DNA from: CAWEPK01 sp963835595
Lineage (GTDB): Bacteria > Desulfobacterota > Syntrophorhabdia > Syntrophorhabdales > WCHB1-27
Direction: 5' to 3'
Assembly (NCBI GenBank): GCA_963835595.1
Contig: CAWIGL010000002.1
Span: forward strand, 1,302,001-1,366,000
Length of the DNA: 64,000 nucleotides
The notes under the pieces were generated by a model. It was not told the DNA's origin. It worked only from the letters and a program-made list of their open reading frames with translations, and searched no databases. Each line of letters opens with the position of its first letter. Within the stretch, counting starts at the first letter, position 1. Shown piece by piece: positions 33,905-42,734 of the stretch. The translations under genes were made by a program, and so were the position numbers.

Positions 33905-35344
33905 TTAACAGCCCTTTTCCGCCCCATCGGGCGATGCAGGCGGGGAGTAGATAGGCAGGCGCACCCTGAAGGCGCTCCCCCGGCCCGGCTCGCTTTCGAC
34001 CCCCACGCTGCCGCCGTGGGCTTCCGCGATCGATCTTACAATCGAGAGCCCCAGGCCGGAGCCGCCCTGGGGCTGCGACCTGGCGTCGGCCGAGCGGTAG
34101 AACCGCTGGAATATATTCTGCTGCTCCCCGGCAGGGATGCCTATCCCCGTGTCGGAGACGGCGATTACCGCGTCGCCGCCGTCCTGGGCGATCTCGACCG
34201 TGACCGTCCCACCGGCAGGCGTATATTTAATCGCGTTGTCCACGAGGTTCGAAAGGAGGCGCCGCAGGTGGAAGTGGTCCCCGGCGACGACGAGGGGCTC
34301 TATCCGGCCGAGCTTGAGGGCTACGCCCTTTTTTGGCGCGTACGCGCCGAGGCGCGTGAGGACCTCTTCCGCGACGAGGACGAGATCGACGGGCGACCGC
34401 TCCATCTTGAGCATGCCCGCGTCCGACCGGGCCAAAAGCAGGAGGCCCTCGACGAGGAGGGATATCCTCTGTATCTCTTCGAGGGCGCTCCGCAGCACCT
34501 CCCCGTATTCGTCGGGCCGCCTCGTCGAGCGCAAGGCGACCTCGATCTCCCCCCGGAGGATCGTCAGCGGCGTCTGCAGCTCGTGGGATGCGTCGGCGGT
34601 GAACTGGCGCATCTCTGCGAAGGCCGTCTCCAGGCGTCCGAGCATCTCGTTGAGCGTGTCGGCCAGCCTGTCCAGCTCGTCGCCCGTCCCGCTCTTCTCT
34701 ATCCTGTCGCCCAGGCGGCCCGCCTTGATCCTCCGCGCGGTCTGCGTCATGCGGTCTACGGGGCTCAAGGCGCGGCGGGCGGCAAGCCACCCGCCCCCCG
34801 CAGCAAGGGCGAGGGCAACGGGGAAGAGGGCGGCCATGACGAGCAGGAGGTGGGAGAGCGTCTTTGCGATGTTCATCCGCGACATGCCTACACGGACGAC
34901 GCCGACGAGATGCCCTGAGTCGATGACGGGCCACGTGATTACCCTGACCGGGTAGCGCTCCCCGTAATCGACGGTCTCGAAGGTCGCTATGCCCCGCGCT
35001 GCGTTGGCCTTCGCTTCCGGGCTTAAGGACGAGAGGTCCGGCGTGGAGGGCGGCGCTTTGCGGGCCTGGCCGCCCGGATTGAGCCACTCGAAGTACGGCG
35101 CCATAGGGACTGCGCCGAAAAAGCGGCGGAAGACCTCATCGACATCGGGAGGCAAGCCCCGCTGCGACTCCGTAAGGCTCCTCTCGGCCAGCGCCTCGGC
35201 GACCCCGCGCAGGGCGGAATCCGTCTCTTTGTCGAGGGTGTAGCCGACGAGGAGGTAGGCGGCAACGCCGAGGATCACGAACGTAAGGGCGAGGAGGCCG
35301 GAGTACCAGAGAGTGAGCCGGGTCCTTATGGAGCGCAGGGGCAT
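33905..35344 (-). CDS. Membrane sensor histidine kinase (OmpR-partner type)
   Basis: The 479-residue kinase starts at ATG 35344. It has two transmembrane helices (about 18-36 and 164-188) around a periplasmic domain, then a HAMP domain, HisKA with His254 in DASHELQTPL, and HATPase motifs NLVDNAIKYT, DTGIGIP and GGSGLGLSI. It resembles heavy-metal or CusS-like kinases in layout, but the periplasmic part is not recognised. The cognate response regulator lies upstream on the same strand, with an unusual 277-bp non-coding gap between the two. Confidence 0.92.
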   Translation of the reverse strand: MPLRSIRTRLTLWYSGLLALTFVILGVAAYLLVGYTLDKETDSALRGVAEALAERSLTESQRGLPPDVDEVFRRFFGAVPMAPYFEWLNPGGQARKAPPSTPDLSSLSPEAKANAARGIATFETVDYGERYPVRVITWPVIDSGHLVGVVRVGMSRMNIAKTLSHLLLVMAALFPVALALAAGGGWLAARRALSPVDRMTQTARRIKAGRLGDRIEKSGTGDELDRLADTLNEMLGRLETAFAEMRQFTADASHELQTPLTILRGEIEVALRSTRRPDEYGEVLRSALEEIQRISLLVEGLLLLARSDAGMLKMERSPVDLVLVAEEVLTRLGAYAPKKGVALKLGRIEPLVVAGDHFHLRRLLSNLVDNAIKYTPAGGTVTVEIAQDGGDAVIAVSDTGIGIPAGEQQNIFQRFYRSADARSQPQGGSGLGLSIVRSIAEAHGGSVGVESEPGRGSAFRVRLPIYSPPASPDGAEKGC

Positions 35345-35490
35345 CAATTTCCCGATTCCCTGAACTTGCTACAGGGATATACTCTCTCTTTTTGTTCCCT
35401 TCCCGTCATAAAAGCTCTCTTGCATGCTCTTTCGTCACCATGCCTTCAGTACCTGCCTGGGGTATCCTTACATTTGACGACACGCAATTA

Positions 35491-35618
35491 CTGGGGCTTC
35501 CGCGCCCCTCCACGCGACCCTTCCCTCCTTACGTCGGGCGGGTGCCCCGGCCCGTGGAGCCTCCCTGCTCAGCGCTGCGCATACGCTTGCTTTAATACCC
35601 TGCTGCTTGCAGCAGGGT
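35491..35618. repeat. Hairpin-rich spacer between response regulator and kinase
   Basis: The 277-bp gap holds GGGGC-TTCCGC-GCCCC near 35491, CTCCACG paired with CGTGGAG further on, and a perfect stem ACCCTGCTGC-TT-GCAGCAGGGT at 35597-35618 directly behind the response-regulator stop. The first two parts resemble the block at 2846-2980 (GGGGCT-x3-GCGCCCC-TCCAC, and GGGGCACCCGC on the complementary strand). It looks like a small palindromic insertion that now acts as a partial terminator or processing site within the operon. Confidence 0.5.
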
Positions 35619-35621
35619 CAT

Positions 35622-36293
35622 TTATTCCACCTTCATCACGTACCCGACGCCCCGCACCGTGTGGATAAGTCTCGCCTCCGACTCGGCATCGATCTTCTTC
35701 CGCAGGTAGTTCACGTAGACATCGACGACGTTAGTGCCCGTGTCGAAGTCGTGGCTCCAGACGTGGTCCGTTATCATCGTCCGCGTGACTACCCGTCCCG
35801 CGTTGCGCATGAGGTACTCAAGAAGGGAGAACTCCTTCAAGGTAAGCTCGATCTTCCGCGTCCCCCGCACGACCGTGCGCCTGACGGGGTCGAGGGAGAG
35901 GTCGGCGAACCGGAGCACGCTCTCGTCGATCTGGCCGCGCCGCCTCAGGAGCGCCCTCACCCTCGCGATAAGCTCGTCGAAGGCGAAAGGCTTGGTGAGG
36001 TAGTCGTCCGCGCCCGAATTGAGGCCCAAGACTTTGTCCTCGATGGTCGCCCGCACCGTAAGGAGAAGGACCGGCGTGGCGACGCGCTCATCCCGGAGCC
36101 TCCTGAGCACCGCTATGCCGTCGAGCTTCGGGAGGTAGATGTCGAGGATGACGAGGTCGTAATCCCTGTCCGTGGCGAGGGCCAGCCCGTCCTCGCCGTT
36201 GTCGGCGAGATCGACCAGGTAGCCCTCTTCCTGGAGGCCCTTCTTCAGGAAGTTGGCGACCTTTTTTTCGTCCTCTACGACGAGGATTTTCAT
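35622..36293 (-). CDS. OmpR-family response regulator
   Basis: ATG 36293 begins MKILVVEDEKKVANFLKKGL. The 223-residue protein has a receiver domain with phospho-acceptor Asp51 (LVILDIYLPKLDG) and Lys in YLTKPFAFDEL, then a winged-helix DNA-binding domain (ELTLKEFSLLEYLMRN, VVDVYVNYLRKKID). It is paired with the downstream kinase. In-frame codons upstream of 36293 are open but are not needed. The nearest candidate targets in the sequence are its own operon and htrA; no operator was identified. Confidence 0.93.
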   Translation of the reverse strand: MKILVVEDEKKVANFLKKGLQEEGYLVDLADNGEDGLALATDRDYDLVILDIYLPKLDGIAVLRRLRDERVATPVLLLTVRATIEDKVLGLNSGADDYLTKPFAFDELIARVRALLRRRGQIDESVLRFADLSLDPVRRTVVRGTRKIELTLKEFSLLEYLMRNAGRVVTRTMITDHVWSHDFDTGTNVVDVYVNYLRKKIDAESEARLIHTVRGVGYVMKVE

Positions 36294-36355
36294 AACTACT
36301 TGATACCATAGACCATCAAGAAGTTCAACGTCCACTATGTGGGCGTTGAACTATG

Positions 36356-36481
36356 CGGCCGGGTTATTTTCGCGCCTTTCCCGTCGTTTTTCTAGGCGCG
36401 GCTCCTCACATACACAAAAAGTATGCTGCGTCGCGCGCCGTCGAAAAACAACAGGAAATCCATCGAAACTTCCTCCGGCCG
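36356..36481 (-). repeat. 126-bp palindromic element, copy C
   Basis: This is the same unit as at 14078-14203, in opposite orientation and of exactly equal length, again bounded by CGGCCG. Arms TTTCCTGTTG and CGACGGGAAA pair here where copy B has TTTCGCGTTG and CGACGCGAAA. The tip is CATAC-TTTTTGT-GTATG. The gap 36294-36747 otherwise contains only the promoter of the radical SAM gene and no gene that I can support. Confidence 0.75.
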
Positions 36482-36670
36482 GGAAAAAATCATAAATACT
36501 TCACCTGCAAGTCAATGAAAATGAGGCATGATACGACTTAATGATTACGAGTTGAAAACGAGAATGATGTTTCGCACAAGCGAAGTTTCCAGTTGGCGCA
36601 GGATGTGTCTTTGGTGTCGCAAGGCTCGTGACAGACGGCAATGGTAAAAGTGTGCCCCGCTGCCGCCCCG

Positions 36671-36700
36671 TTGTAATTCCTCCGCTTTCGGTCCTATAAT
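36671..36700 (+). promoter_or_regulatory. Promoter of the radical SAM / orn operon
   Basis: TTGTAA (36671-36676) and a perfect TATAAT (36695-36700) are 18 bp apart, giving a start near 36707 and a leader of about 40 nt. Confidence 0.55.
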
Positions 36701-36747
36701 GATGTCAAAAGGGCTTTCCGAAAAGCAGGCAGGCAAGGGCGCAGTCG

Positions 36748-38019
36748 ATGGTCTACCGCACGGACGACATGGTTATCACGACCGAAAAGATGGGGGCGCG
36801 CCAATACGCGAAGGTCAGCTATCCCATCCGGTACGGCCTCTATCACGAGATAAAGACCCGCGACCATCTCTTCCAGCTCAACCTGCGCGGGGAGGTAAAG
36901 TACGTCTCGGGCAGGCTCGACTGGCCGAACCCCGCCGAATGGCTGAAGCGCAGCCTGGGGAACGACTGGACGTATTACTCGTCGGGCGACTACAACGGGA
37001 TCGTCGAGCGGTTCGGGGAGTACTACTTCCCCTGTTTCCCCTACGCGAGCAACTCGATAATGGCAGACGAGCCGTTCACTTACGGCGCAGTGCAGCGCGC
37101 CCTGGCCGCTGCCGCCTCCCTTCCCGAAAGGCTTGCGCGGACGGGCAGGGACGGCGCCCCGCCGGAGATAGCCCGGTTCTGCGAGGCCGCAGCAGCCTGC
37201 GATGCAGAGACGCTCGACGGCAGAGGGAAGGAGTTTCATGCGCTGATAGGCGGCCGGGTGAGCGTGCTGCCGCCTGACGCCCGCCACGCGGACTACGAGG
37301 TTGCGCCCGTTATTCTGGCGGACGGCTGCCTTTACAACTGCCGGTTTTGCAGCGTCAAATCCGGCCGGGGACTTGCCGTCCGGCCGAGGGCGAACATCCT
37401 CGACCAGATAAGGGGCCTCAAGAATTTTCTGGGGCCCGACGCGCGGAATTACAACGCCCTTTTCCTGGGGCAGCACGACGCACTTGCGGCCGGGGCGGAC
37501 CTGATCGAGTGCGCGGCTGAGGCGGCGTACGAAGCGCTCGCATTCGAGCATTCCCTCATGGGCCGACCAGCCCTCTTCCTCTTCGGCAGCGTCGATTCCT
37601 TCCTCCGTGCGGGAGAGAGGCTTTTCGCGTCTCTCGACCGTATGCCCTTTCTTACCTACATCAACCTGGGTCTCGAATCTGCCGACGGGGCGACGCTGCA
37701 ATTCTTAGGCAAACCCGTCTCCGAAGCGTCCGTAAGGGACGCCTTCGCCCGCATGGGCGATATCAACAGGCACTACGAGCGCATCGAGGTGAGCGCCAAT
37801 TTCGTCATCGGCCTCGACCTGCCGCAGCGCCACCTCGCATCGCTCATCGGGCTTGCCGGCTCACGGCCCCATTGCGGCAAAGGGAGCATCTACATCTCGC
37901 CTATCGTGCCCGGCGGTGCGATGGGGAGGGAAGAGAAGAGGGCGCTTCTGGGGCAGCTCGACACGATCAAGGCCGAATGCCCCCTGCCCGCCTACCTTTA
38001 TCTTATACAGAGGTTATGA
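36748..38019 (+). CDS. Radical SAM protein of unknown function
   Basis: The 423-residue protein has the radical SAM cluster motif Cys194-x3-Cys198-x2-Cys201 (CLYNCRFC) about 190 residues into the chain, followed by a TIM-barrel region with a Gly-rich FGSVDSFLRAGERL and INLGLESADGATLQFLGKP, the SAM-contacting segment. The N-terminal 180 residues are unusual for the family and not recognised. Elements such as ESADGATLQFLGK recall HemN/Elp3-like members. It lies 4 bp upstream of orn and is co-transcribed with it. The substrate cannot be inferred. Confidence 0.8.
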   Translation: MVYRTDDMVITTEKMGARQYAKVSYPIRYGLYHEIKTRDHLFQLNLRGEVKYVSGRLDWPNPAEWLKRSLGNDWTYYSSGDYNGIVERFGEYYFPCFPYASNSIMADEPFTYGAVQRALAAAASLPERLARTGRDGAPPEIARFCEAAAACDAETLDGRGKEFHALIGGRVSVLPPDARHADYEVAPVILADGCLYNCRFCSVKSGRGLAVRPRANILDQIRGLKNFLGPDARNYNALFLGQHDALAAGADLIECAAEAAYEALAFEHSLMGRPALFLFGSVDSFLRAGERLFASLDRMPFLTYINLGLESADGATLQFLGKPVSEASVRDAFARMGDINRHYERIEVSANFVIGLDLPQRHLASLIGLAGSRPHCGKGSIYISPIVPGGAMGREEKRALLGQLDTIKAECPLPAYLYLIQRL

Positions 38020-38023
38020 GTCG

Positions 38024-38629
38024 GTGGAAGATCGCCTGTACGTCTGGTTCGATACGGAGTATTCCGACCTCGACCTTGAGGCCGCGTCGCTCATGCAGGT
38101 GGCCGCCGTCATCACGGATAGCACGCTCAGGCGCGTGCTGCCTGCCGCCGGCGACGTGCGCCTGGCCGTCCGGATCGCAGACGGGACACCGTTAAGCCAG
38201 TGGGTCGAGGAGTATTTCGAGCGCCTGATAGCGGTGTGCAGGTCGCCTGCCGCCGCAAGCCTGGATGAGGCCGACGCTCGTCTTTGCTCCTATGTCGAGG
38301 CCGCGCTGGAGGCGTCCGGTCGCCCCAGGGACGGGCGGCCCGTGCTTGCCGGGAACAGCGTCCACGCGGACTGGCGGCTTGCCTGCCGCTTCCTGCCCCG
38401 CTTCGCGGCGCGGCTGCATTATCGCCACCTCGACGTGACCGCCTTCAAGCTGGAATGGAAGCTGCGCCATCCTGATGATGAGTTCGTCAAGGAGGACCCG
38501 GCCGCGATACGCGCCTACTTCGCCGAGGCAGTCCTGCCTGAAGATAAGGGCCGCCACGACGCCTATTACGACGTGCAGGCGTCGATTGCGGAGATGGCCT
38601 TCTACAGGGCGCACCTGCTGCGCCCGTAG
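38024..38629 (+). CDS. orn: Oligoribonuclease (DEDDh 3'-5' exonuclease)
   Basis: Orn clears 2-5 nt RNA fragments and linear di-nucleotides such as pGpG. The frame shows the DEDDh residues: Asp and Glu in VWFDTEYSDLDLE, Asp in GNSVHADWRLACRFLP, the LHYRHLDVTAFK segment and HDAYYDVQASIAEMAFYR. GTG 38024 gives 201 residues, slightly longer than the usual 180. The sequence is divergent (DTE where DLE or CLE is common). It is translationally close to the radical SAM gene, an uncommon partner. Confidence 0.85.
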   Translation: MEDRLYVWFDTEYSDLDLEAASLMQVAAVITDSTLRRVLPAAGDVRLAVRIADGTPLSQWVEEYFERLIAVCRSPAAASLDEADARLCSYVEAALEASGRPRDGRPVLAGNSVHADWRLACRFLPRFAARLHYRHLDVTAFKLEWKLRHPDDEFVKEDPAAIRAYFAEAVLPEDKGRHDAYYDVQASIAEMAFYRAHLLRP

Positions 38630-38635
38630 TCCGAC

Positions 38636-38654
38636 CGGCGCCGAAAAAGCGCCG
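38636..38654. terminator. Hairpin between convergent orn and aldehyde dehydrogenase genes
   Basis: CGGCGC (38636-38641) and GCGCCG (38649-38654) form a 6-bp stem around CGAAAAA. It lies between two gene ends that face each other. There is no T run, so termination strength is uncertain. Confidence 0.45.
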
Positions 38655-38667
38655 CTGCCCCTTTAGC

Positions 38668-40158
38668 CTACACCCACCGCAACGTCACCGTCTTCTCATC
38701 GAGGAAGAGCTTGATCGAGTCCATCCGCGACTTCGACATGCCGAAGAAGGAGTCCTTTTTCGAGCCAAGGCCGAAGAACGAGTACGGCTGCGGTATGCCC
38801 GCGTTGACGCCCACGTTTCCCACCTCGCACTCCCGGATGAACTTGCGCGCCGCCTTGCCGCTCTCCGTTACGATGCACGCCGAGTGGCCGTAGTTGGTCG
38901 CGTTTATCCAGCCTATCGCCTCGTCCAGATCTTTCGCCCGCATCAGGTTGGCAAGCGGACCGAATGCCTCTTCCTTCGCCAGGGGGTCCATGTCGGGCGT
39001 CACGTTGTCGAATATGCTCGGCCCGATAAAATAGCCTTTCTCGTACCCTTTGACGCGCTCCTTGCGGCCGTCGAGGATGAGCTTTGCGCCCGCCTTCAGA
39101 CCGTCTTCGATAAACCGCTCGACCTTTTCTTTGCCCTGCTTTGTCGTGAGCGGCCCGAGCTCGACGGACTCGTCGAGGCCGTAGCCCATTTTCATCGCCT
39201 TGGATGCGGCGAGAAAGGCCTCCCTCAGCTCCCTGTACCGCCCGTCGTCCCCTATGATAATCACGTTGTCGGAGCCGAGGCACCGCTGCCCCGACATGCC
39301 GAAGCAGCCCCGGAGCAAGTAGTTGGCCGCGTTGTCGAGGGGGGCGTCGGGCATCACCACGATGTGGTTCTTGCCGTTGCCGTTCAGGGAGGTCCGCTTC
39401 CCGTACCGGCCGGCAAGCTCGAAGAGCTCCTTCGACACGCGCGTCGATCCTATGAGGCCGACGCCCTTTATCCTCGGGTCCGAGAGGATGACCTTGTTCA
39501 ATTCCCTCTCCGGCCCCATGTGGACGAGGTTGACGACTCCGGGCGGCAGGCCGACCTCTTCTGTCACCTTCATCACCGAATCTGCCGCAACGGGGTCCTG
39601 GCGGCTCGGCTTGACGATCACCGTGCATCCGCAGGCGATGGCGTAGGGCACGAAAGACGACCAGGCATGGGTGGGGATGTTGCCGGGCGTGATGATAAGG
39701 AAGACGCCGGCCGGCTCGCGTATCTGGTAGCAGTCGATGCCCGTCGCGAGCTGGTCTACGTGCTCTCCCCTGTAAGGGCCGTACATGGAGCTGCCTGCCG
39801 CCTCGATGTTCTCGACTATCCTTGCGCAGGTGCCCCTGCCCTCCTCGATCGTGCAGCCGTGGTCCTGCACGAGTATGCGGGCGAGCCATTCCGATTTTTC
39901 GGCGCACTTCTCCCGGAGGGTGAAGACCTTTTTTGCCCGGTCCCTGAAGGGGACGTCCCTCCATTTCTTGAATGCCTCGTACGCCGCGCCGATGGCTGCC
40001 TCAACGTCGGCCCGCGACGCTATGGGCGCCTCTGCGATCACTTCATCCGTTGCGGGGTTCGTAGTCGTGAAATACTGCCCCGTCGCCGGCTCAACCCATT
40101 CGCCGTTGATATAGTTCTTCAGCCTGCCGTAATGTTTCGCCACCTCGGGCACCATCAT
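38668..40158 (-). CDS. Aldehyde dehydrogenase, methylmalonate-semialdehyde-type (CoA-acylating family)
   Basis: The 496-residue enzyme has the ALDH fold: NAD-binding region with FLIITPGNIPTHAWSSF and VIVKPSRQDP, Glu/Gly region LNGNGKNHIVVMPDA, catalytic Cys in GMSGQRCLGSDN, and a C-terminal PQPYSFFGLGSKKDSFFG like that of methylmalonate-semialdehyde (MmsA/IolA) dehydrogenases, which yield acyl-CoA. ATG 40158 is 5 bp after AGGAGG. It stands alone behind its own promoter with palindromic operators, so it is likely induced by a specific substrate. Which aldehyde is used is not evident. Confidence 0.88.
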   Translation of the reverse strand: MMVPEVAKHYGRLKNYINGEWVEPATGQYFTTTNPATDEVIAEAPIASRADVEAAIGAAYEAFKKWRDVPFRDRAKKVFTLREKCAEKSEWLARILVQDHGCTIEEGRGTCARIVENIEAAGSSMYGPYRGEHVDQLATGIDCYQIREPAGVFLIITPGNIPTHAWSSFVPYAIACGCTVIVKPSRQDPVAADSVMKVTEEVGLPPGVVNLVHMGPERELNKVILSDPRIKGVGLIGSTRVSKELFELAGRYGKRTSLNGNGKNHIVVMPDAPLDNAANYLLRGCFGMSGQRCLGSDNVIIIGDDGRYRELREAFLAASKAMKMGYGLDESVELGPLTTKQGKEKVERFIEDGLKAGAKLILDGRKERVKGYEKGYFIGPSIFDNVTPDMDPLAKEEAFGPLANLMRAKDLDEAIGWINATNYGHSACIVTESGKAARKFIRECEVGNVGVNAGIPQPYSFFGLGSKKDSFFGMSKSRMDSIKLFLDEKTVTLRWV

Positions 40159-40277
40159 TTGCTCCTCCTTTATCTCATCCTGTCAGGCGGTAAGTTGCTC
40201 ACTCAGACTGCCCTTTGTCCGCCCCTCCCAACGGATGAGGCGCGACCTCGCTCAGTTGGCGTGGGCAGCGCAATTAC

Positions 40278-40322
40278 TGATTAATCACATTTAATTTGAT
40301 TAAATTCTGTTTAATTTGTCAA
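40278..40322 (-). promoter_or_regulatory. Promoter with overlapping palindromic operators, aldehyde dehydrogenase
   Basis: On the minus strand TTGACA (40322-40317) and TCAAAT (40299-40294) are 17 bp apart. The palindrome ATTTAAT-TTG-ATTAAAT (40289-40305) covers the -10 region. A second perfect palindrome, TGATTAATCA, lies at 40278-40287 near the expected start of transcription. TTTAATTTG is also repeated 20 bp apart (40290 and 40310). This suggests a repressor binding on one face of the helix. Confidence 0.55.
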
Positions 40323-40379
40323 GCCTTTTTTGCCGGTTTTTCCTGCCCCACCGCCCATATGCACACTTACCTGCCTCCT

Positions 40380-42452
40380 TTAGGCAAGGTTGTCTTGCCT
40401 GCATTTTCTGATATTGCAGAGCAGCCCCTTCCACTGGGGATATCCCATGATCGGCTCCCTGCACCGGCAGTCGGTCAGGAAGTTGCAGTTCCCATCGGCA
40501 GGCCACCCGTGCGGGACGAGGACAACGCCCTCCATGACCCTCTCGTCCACGTGGGCCTTCATCCGCACCTGTCCCCGGTCGGTCTCGACAATCACGTCGT
40601 CGCCATGACCGATTCCGTACTCCGCCGCTGTGGCCGGCCCGATCTCCGCCTTCGGGAAGGGGGACCGCTTCTGGAGGGAGCCGACGTTGTGGAGCATCGA
40701 GCCGTTGAAGAAGAAATCCCGCGTGCCCGTCGATAAAACGAGGGGATACCTGCCCCCAAGCTCCGCCCACCGGACCCCTTGCGGGCTTTTGTCCGGCTCC
40801 CGGTAAGTGGGCAGAGGGTCCCAGCCTGCCTGCTCGAAGGCCTCGCTGTAGATCTCTATCTTCCTCGTCGGCGTCGGGAAGGAGCGCGCATCGATGGTGT
40901 AGTCCTTCGGCTGGTAGCAGACGCCTTCGGGCCGGTCGAGCAAGGTCTGGAAGCTTACGCCGCTCGGCTCGACCTCCAGGGCGACGACCTCCTCGTCCGT
41001 TTTCCAGGGGAACTTGTCGCCGAAGCCGCATCGACGGGCAAGCTCCGTATAGACCTCCCGTATCGACTTACATTCGTAATACGGTGGAAGGAGGGGTTTC
41101 CTCAGCATCAGGTAGGGGAGGCAATGGCAGACGTTGTAGTTGTAGGCAAGGCCCCAGAACTCAAGCTGGTTTGCTGCCGGCAGGACGTAGTGGGCGAACT
41201 CGGCCGTCTCGGTCATGAACTGCTCGTAGACGACCAATAAGTCGAGCTTCCTGAAGGCGTCCCGGAGGGCGTTCGAGTCCGGCATCGTGACGAGGGGGTT
41301 CCCCCCTGCGACGAAAAAGGCGCGCAATTTGTCCGGCACGTTCTCCGGCACCATGTTCATCACCGCATACGGGCTTGTCCTGCCCCAGAGCGTATAGAAC
41401 AGGGGGTATTCCTCTGCCCCGAGGGGCTTGCCTGGGAAGGGCAGGCTCACGTCGGTGAGACGCAGCCTCGGGCTGACGACCCACCCGCCGGGGACGTTGA
41501 TGTTCCCGGTCAGGACCTGGAGGATCGCCATAGCGCGGTCCGTCTGGCTCCCGTTGGCGCATTGGTCCTGCGTGCAGGTGCCGTGGAAGATGCTCGCCCC
41601 TTTCGTAGTCGCGAAGCGGCGCGCAAGGACGCGGATGTCGGCCGCTTTCACCGACGTGATCTTTTCCGCCCACTCAGGCGTATATTGCCGGACGTGCGGC
41701 ACGAGCCGCTCGAAGCCGTAGGTCCACTTTTCGACGAACTCCCTGTCGTAAAGGTTCTCATTGATGATGACGTTCATGAGGGCCAGGGCGAGCGCCCCGT
41801 CCGTCCCCGGCCTTATGGCGAGGTACATCTCCGCCCGGTCGGCTATGGGGAGCCTCCTGGGGTCGATGACGATCACCCTGGCCCCCTTCTTCATGTTCTC
41901 CTCCATAGCGAGGGCCAGGGGGAAGTCCGACGCGGAGGGGTTGTGCCCCCAGAGGAGATAAAGGTTCGAGTCCATCTCTTCGACGGGGTATTTCCCGAAC
42001 GTGATCTGCCGCGCCCTGATCCGCATCCGGTAGCAGATGCTCTCGACGGAGAAGAAGTTGGGCGACCCGAGGGCCGCCTTGAACCTGTGCGTCAGGGAGG
42101 CCATCTCCAGGTTCTCGACGCCGATGGAGCCGCAGAAGAAGGCGACGACAGAGGCGCCGTACTCCGACTTCAGGGCGCTCAACTTCTCTGCGATCTCCGA
42201 GAACGCCTGGTCCCAGGAGATGCGCGTCCAGGCGCCGCCTACTTTTTTCAGCGGGTACTTGAGCCTGTCCGGGTGGTAGAGATGCTCGATTGCCGCCTGC
42301 CCCTTCGGGCAGAGCCTCCCCTTGTTGAGGGGGTGCGATTCCTGGCCCCGCACGGCCGTCGCCCTCCCGTTTTCGACGGTGACCTCCATGCCGCAGCTAT
42401 GGTAGCAGAGGGCGCACCCCGTGAAGCCCGTTGTCGTCCCGTTTCCCGTCAT
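40380..42452 (-). CDS. Molybdopterin oxidoreductase, single-subunit FDH / acetylene-hydratase-like
   Basis: The 690-residue enzyme has an N-terminal [4Fe-4S] site (Cys13, Cys16, Cys20, Cys48) and a bis-MGD domain whose expected Mo/W ligand is Cys140 in VESICYRMR. Typical motifs are LLWGHNPSASDFP, VIVIDPRRLPIADRAE, RPGTDGALALALMNVII, FVAGGNPLVTMPD and QFMTETAEFAHYVLPAANQLE, and a C-terminal dinucleotide-binding domain is present. No TAT signal, Fe-S subunit or membrane subunit is nearby, so it is probably cytoplasmic and self-contained, as in acetylene hydratase and some resorcinol or pyrogallol hydroxytransferase relatives. Substrate is unresolved. Confidence 0.85.
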   Translation of the reverse strand: MTGNGTTTGFTGCALCYHSCGMEVTVENGRATAVRGQESHPLNKGRLCPKGQAAIEHLYHPDRLKYPLKKVGGAWTRISWDQAFSEIAEKLSALKSEYGASVVAFFCGSIGVENLEMASLTHRFKAALGSPNFFSVESICYRMRIRARQITFGKYPVEEMDSNLYLLWGHNPSASDFPLALAMEENMKKGARVIVIDPRRLPIADRAEMYLAIRPGTDGALALALMNVIINENLYDREFVEKWTYGFERLVPHVRQYTPEWAEKITSVKAADIRVLARRFATTKGASIFHGTCTQDQCANGSQTDRAMAILQVLTGNINVPGGWVVSPRLRLTDVSLPFPGKPLGAEEYPLFYTLWGRTSPYAVMNMVPENVPDKLRAFFVAGGNPLVTMPDSNALRDAFRKLDLLVVYEQFMTETAEFAHYVLPAANQLEFWGLAYNYNVCHCLPYLMLRKPLLPPYYECKSIREVYTELARRCGFGDKFPWKTDEEVVALEVEPSGVSFQTLLDRPEGVCYQPKDYTIDARSFPTPTRKIEIYSEAFEQAGWDPLPTYREPDKSPQGVRWAELGGRYPLVLSTGTRDFFFNGSMLHNVGSLQKRSPFPKAEIGPATAAEYGIGHGDDVIVETDRGQVRMKAHVDERVMEGVVLVPHGWPADGNCNFLTDCRCREPIMGYPQWKGLLCNIRKCRQDNLA

Positions 42453-42657
42453 GATAAGCCTCTCTTTCTCATGGCGCGCCCCGCCGCGCTTTAAGCCGCT
42501 TCGCCGCTTTTCGAGCCTACGCCCCGAAGGACCGGATCATCGAATGTCGCTCGTCCGGCCCGTCTCATTCATCCAATAACAGTAGGATAATTCAGGCATA
42601 TTTGCAAGTAGGGTCCGGGGAAGATTTAGCTCCATGCGCCACGGGCGCCTTCCGTCC

Positions 42658-42685
42658 TTGACAACATGGCCTGTGCTGGTAGACT
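42658..42685 (+). promoter_or_regulatory. Promoter of aroD
   Basis: TTGACA (42658-42663) and TAGACT (42680-42685) are 16 bp apart. The leader to aroD is about 43 nt. Confidence 0.6.
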
Positions 42686-42734
42686 AATGACGGACCTCAA
42701 GACCACATGCTTCCCGCCTCAAAGGGGGTGACCG

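Noticed and set aside
41428..42494. Plus-strand frames opposite the molybdopterin enzyme
   Set aside because: They are antisense shadows of a gene with clear catalytic motifs.
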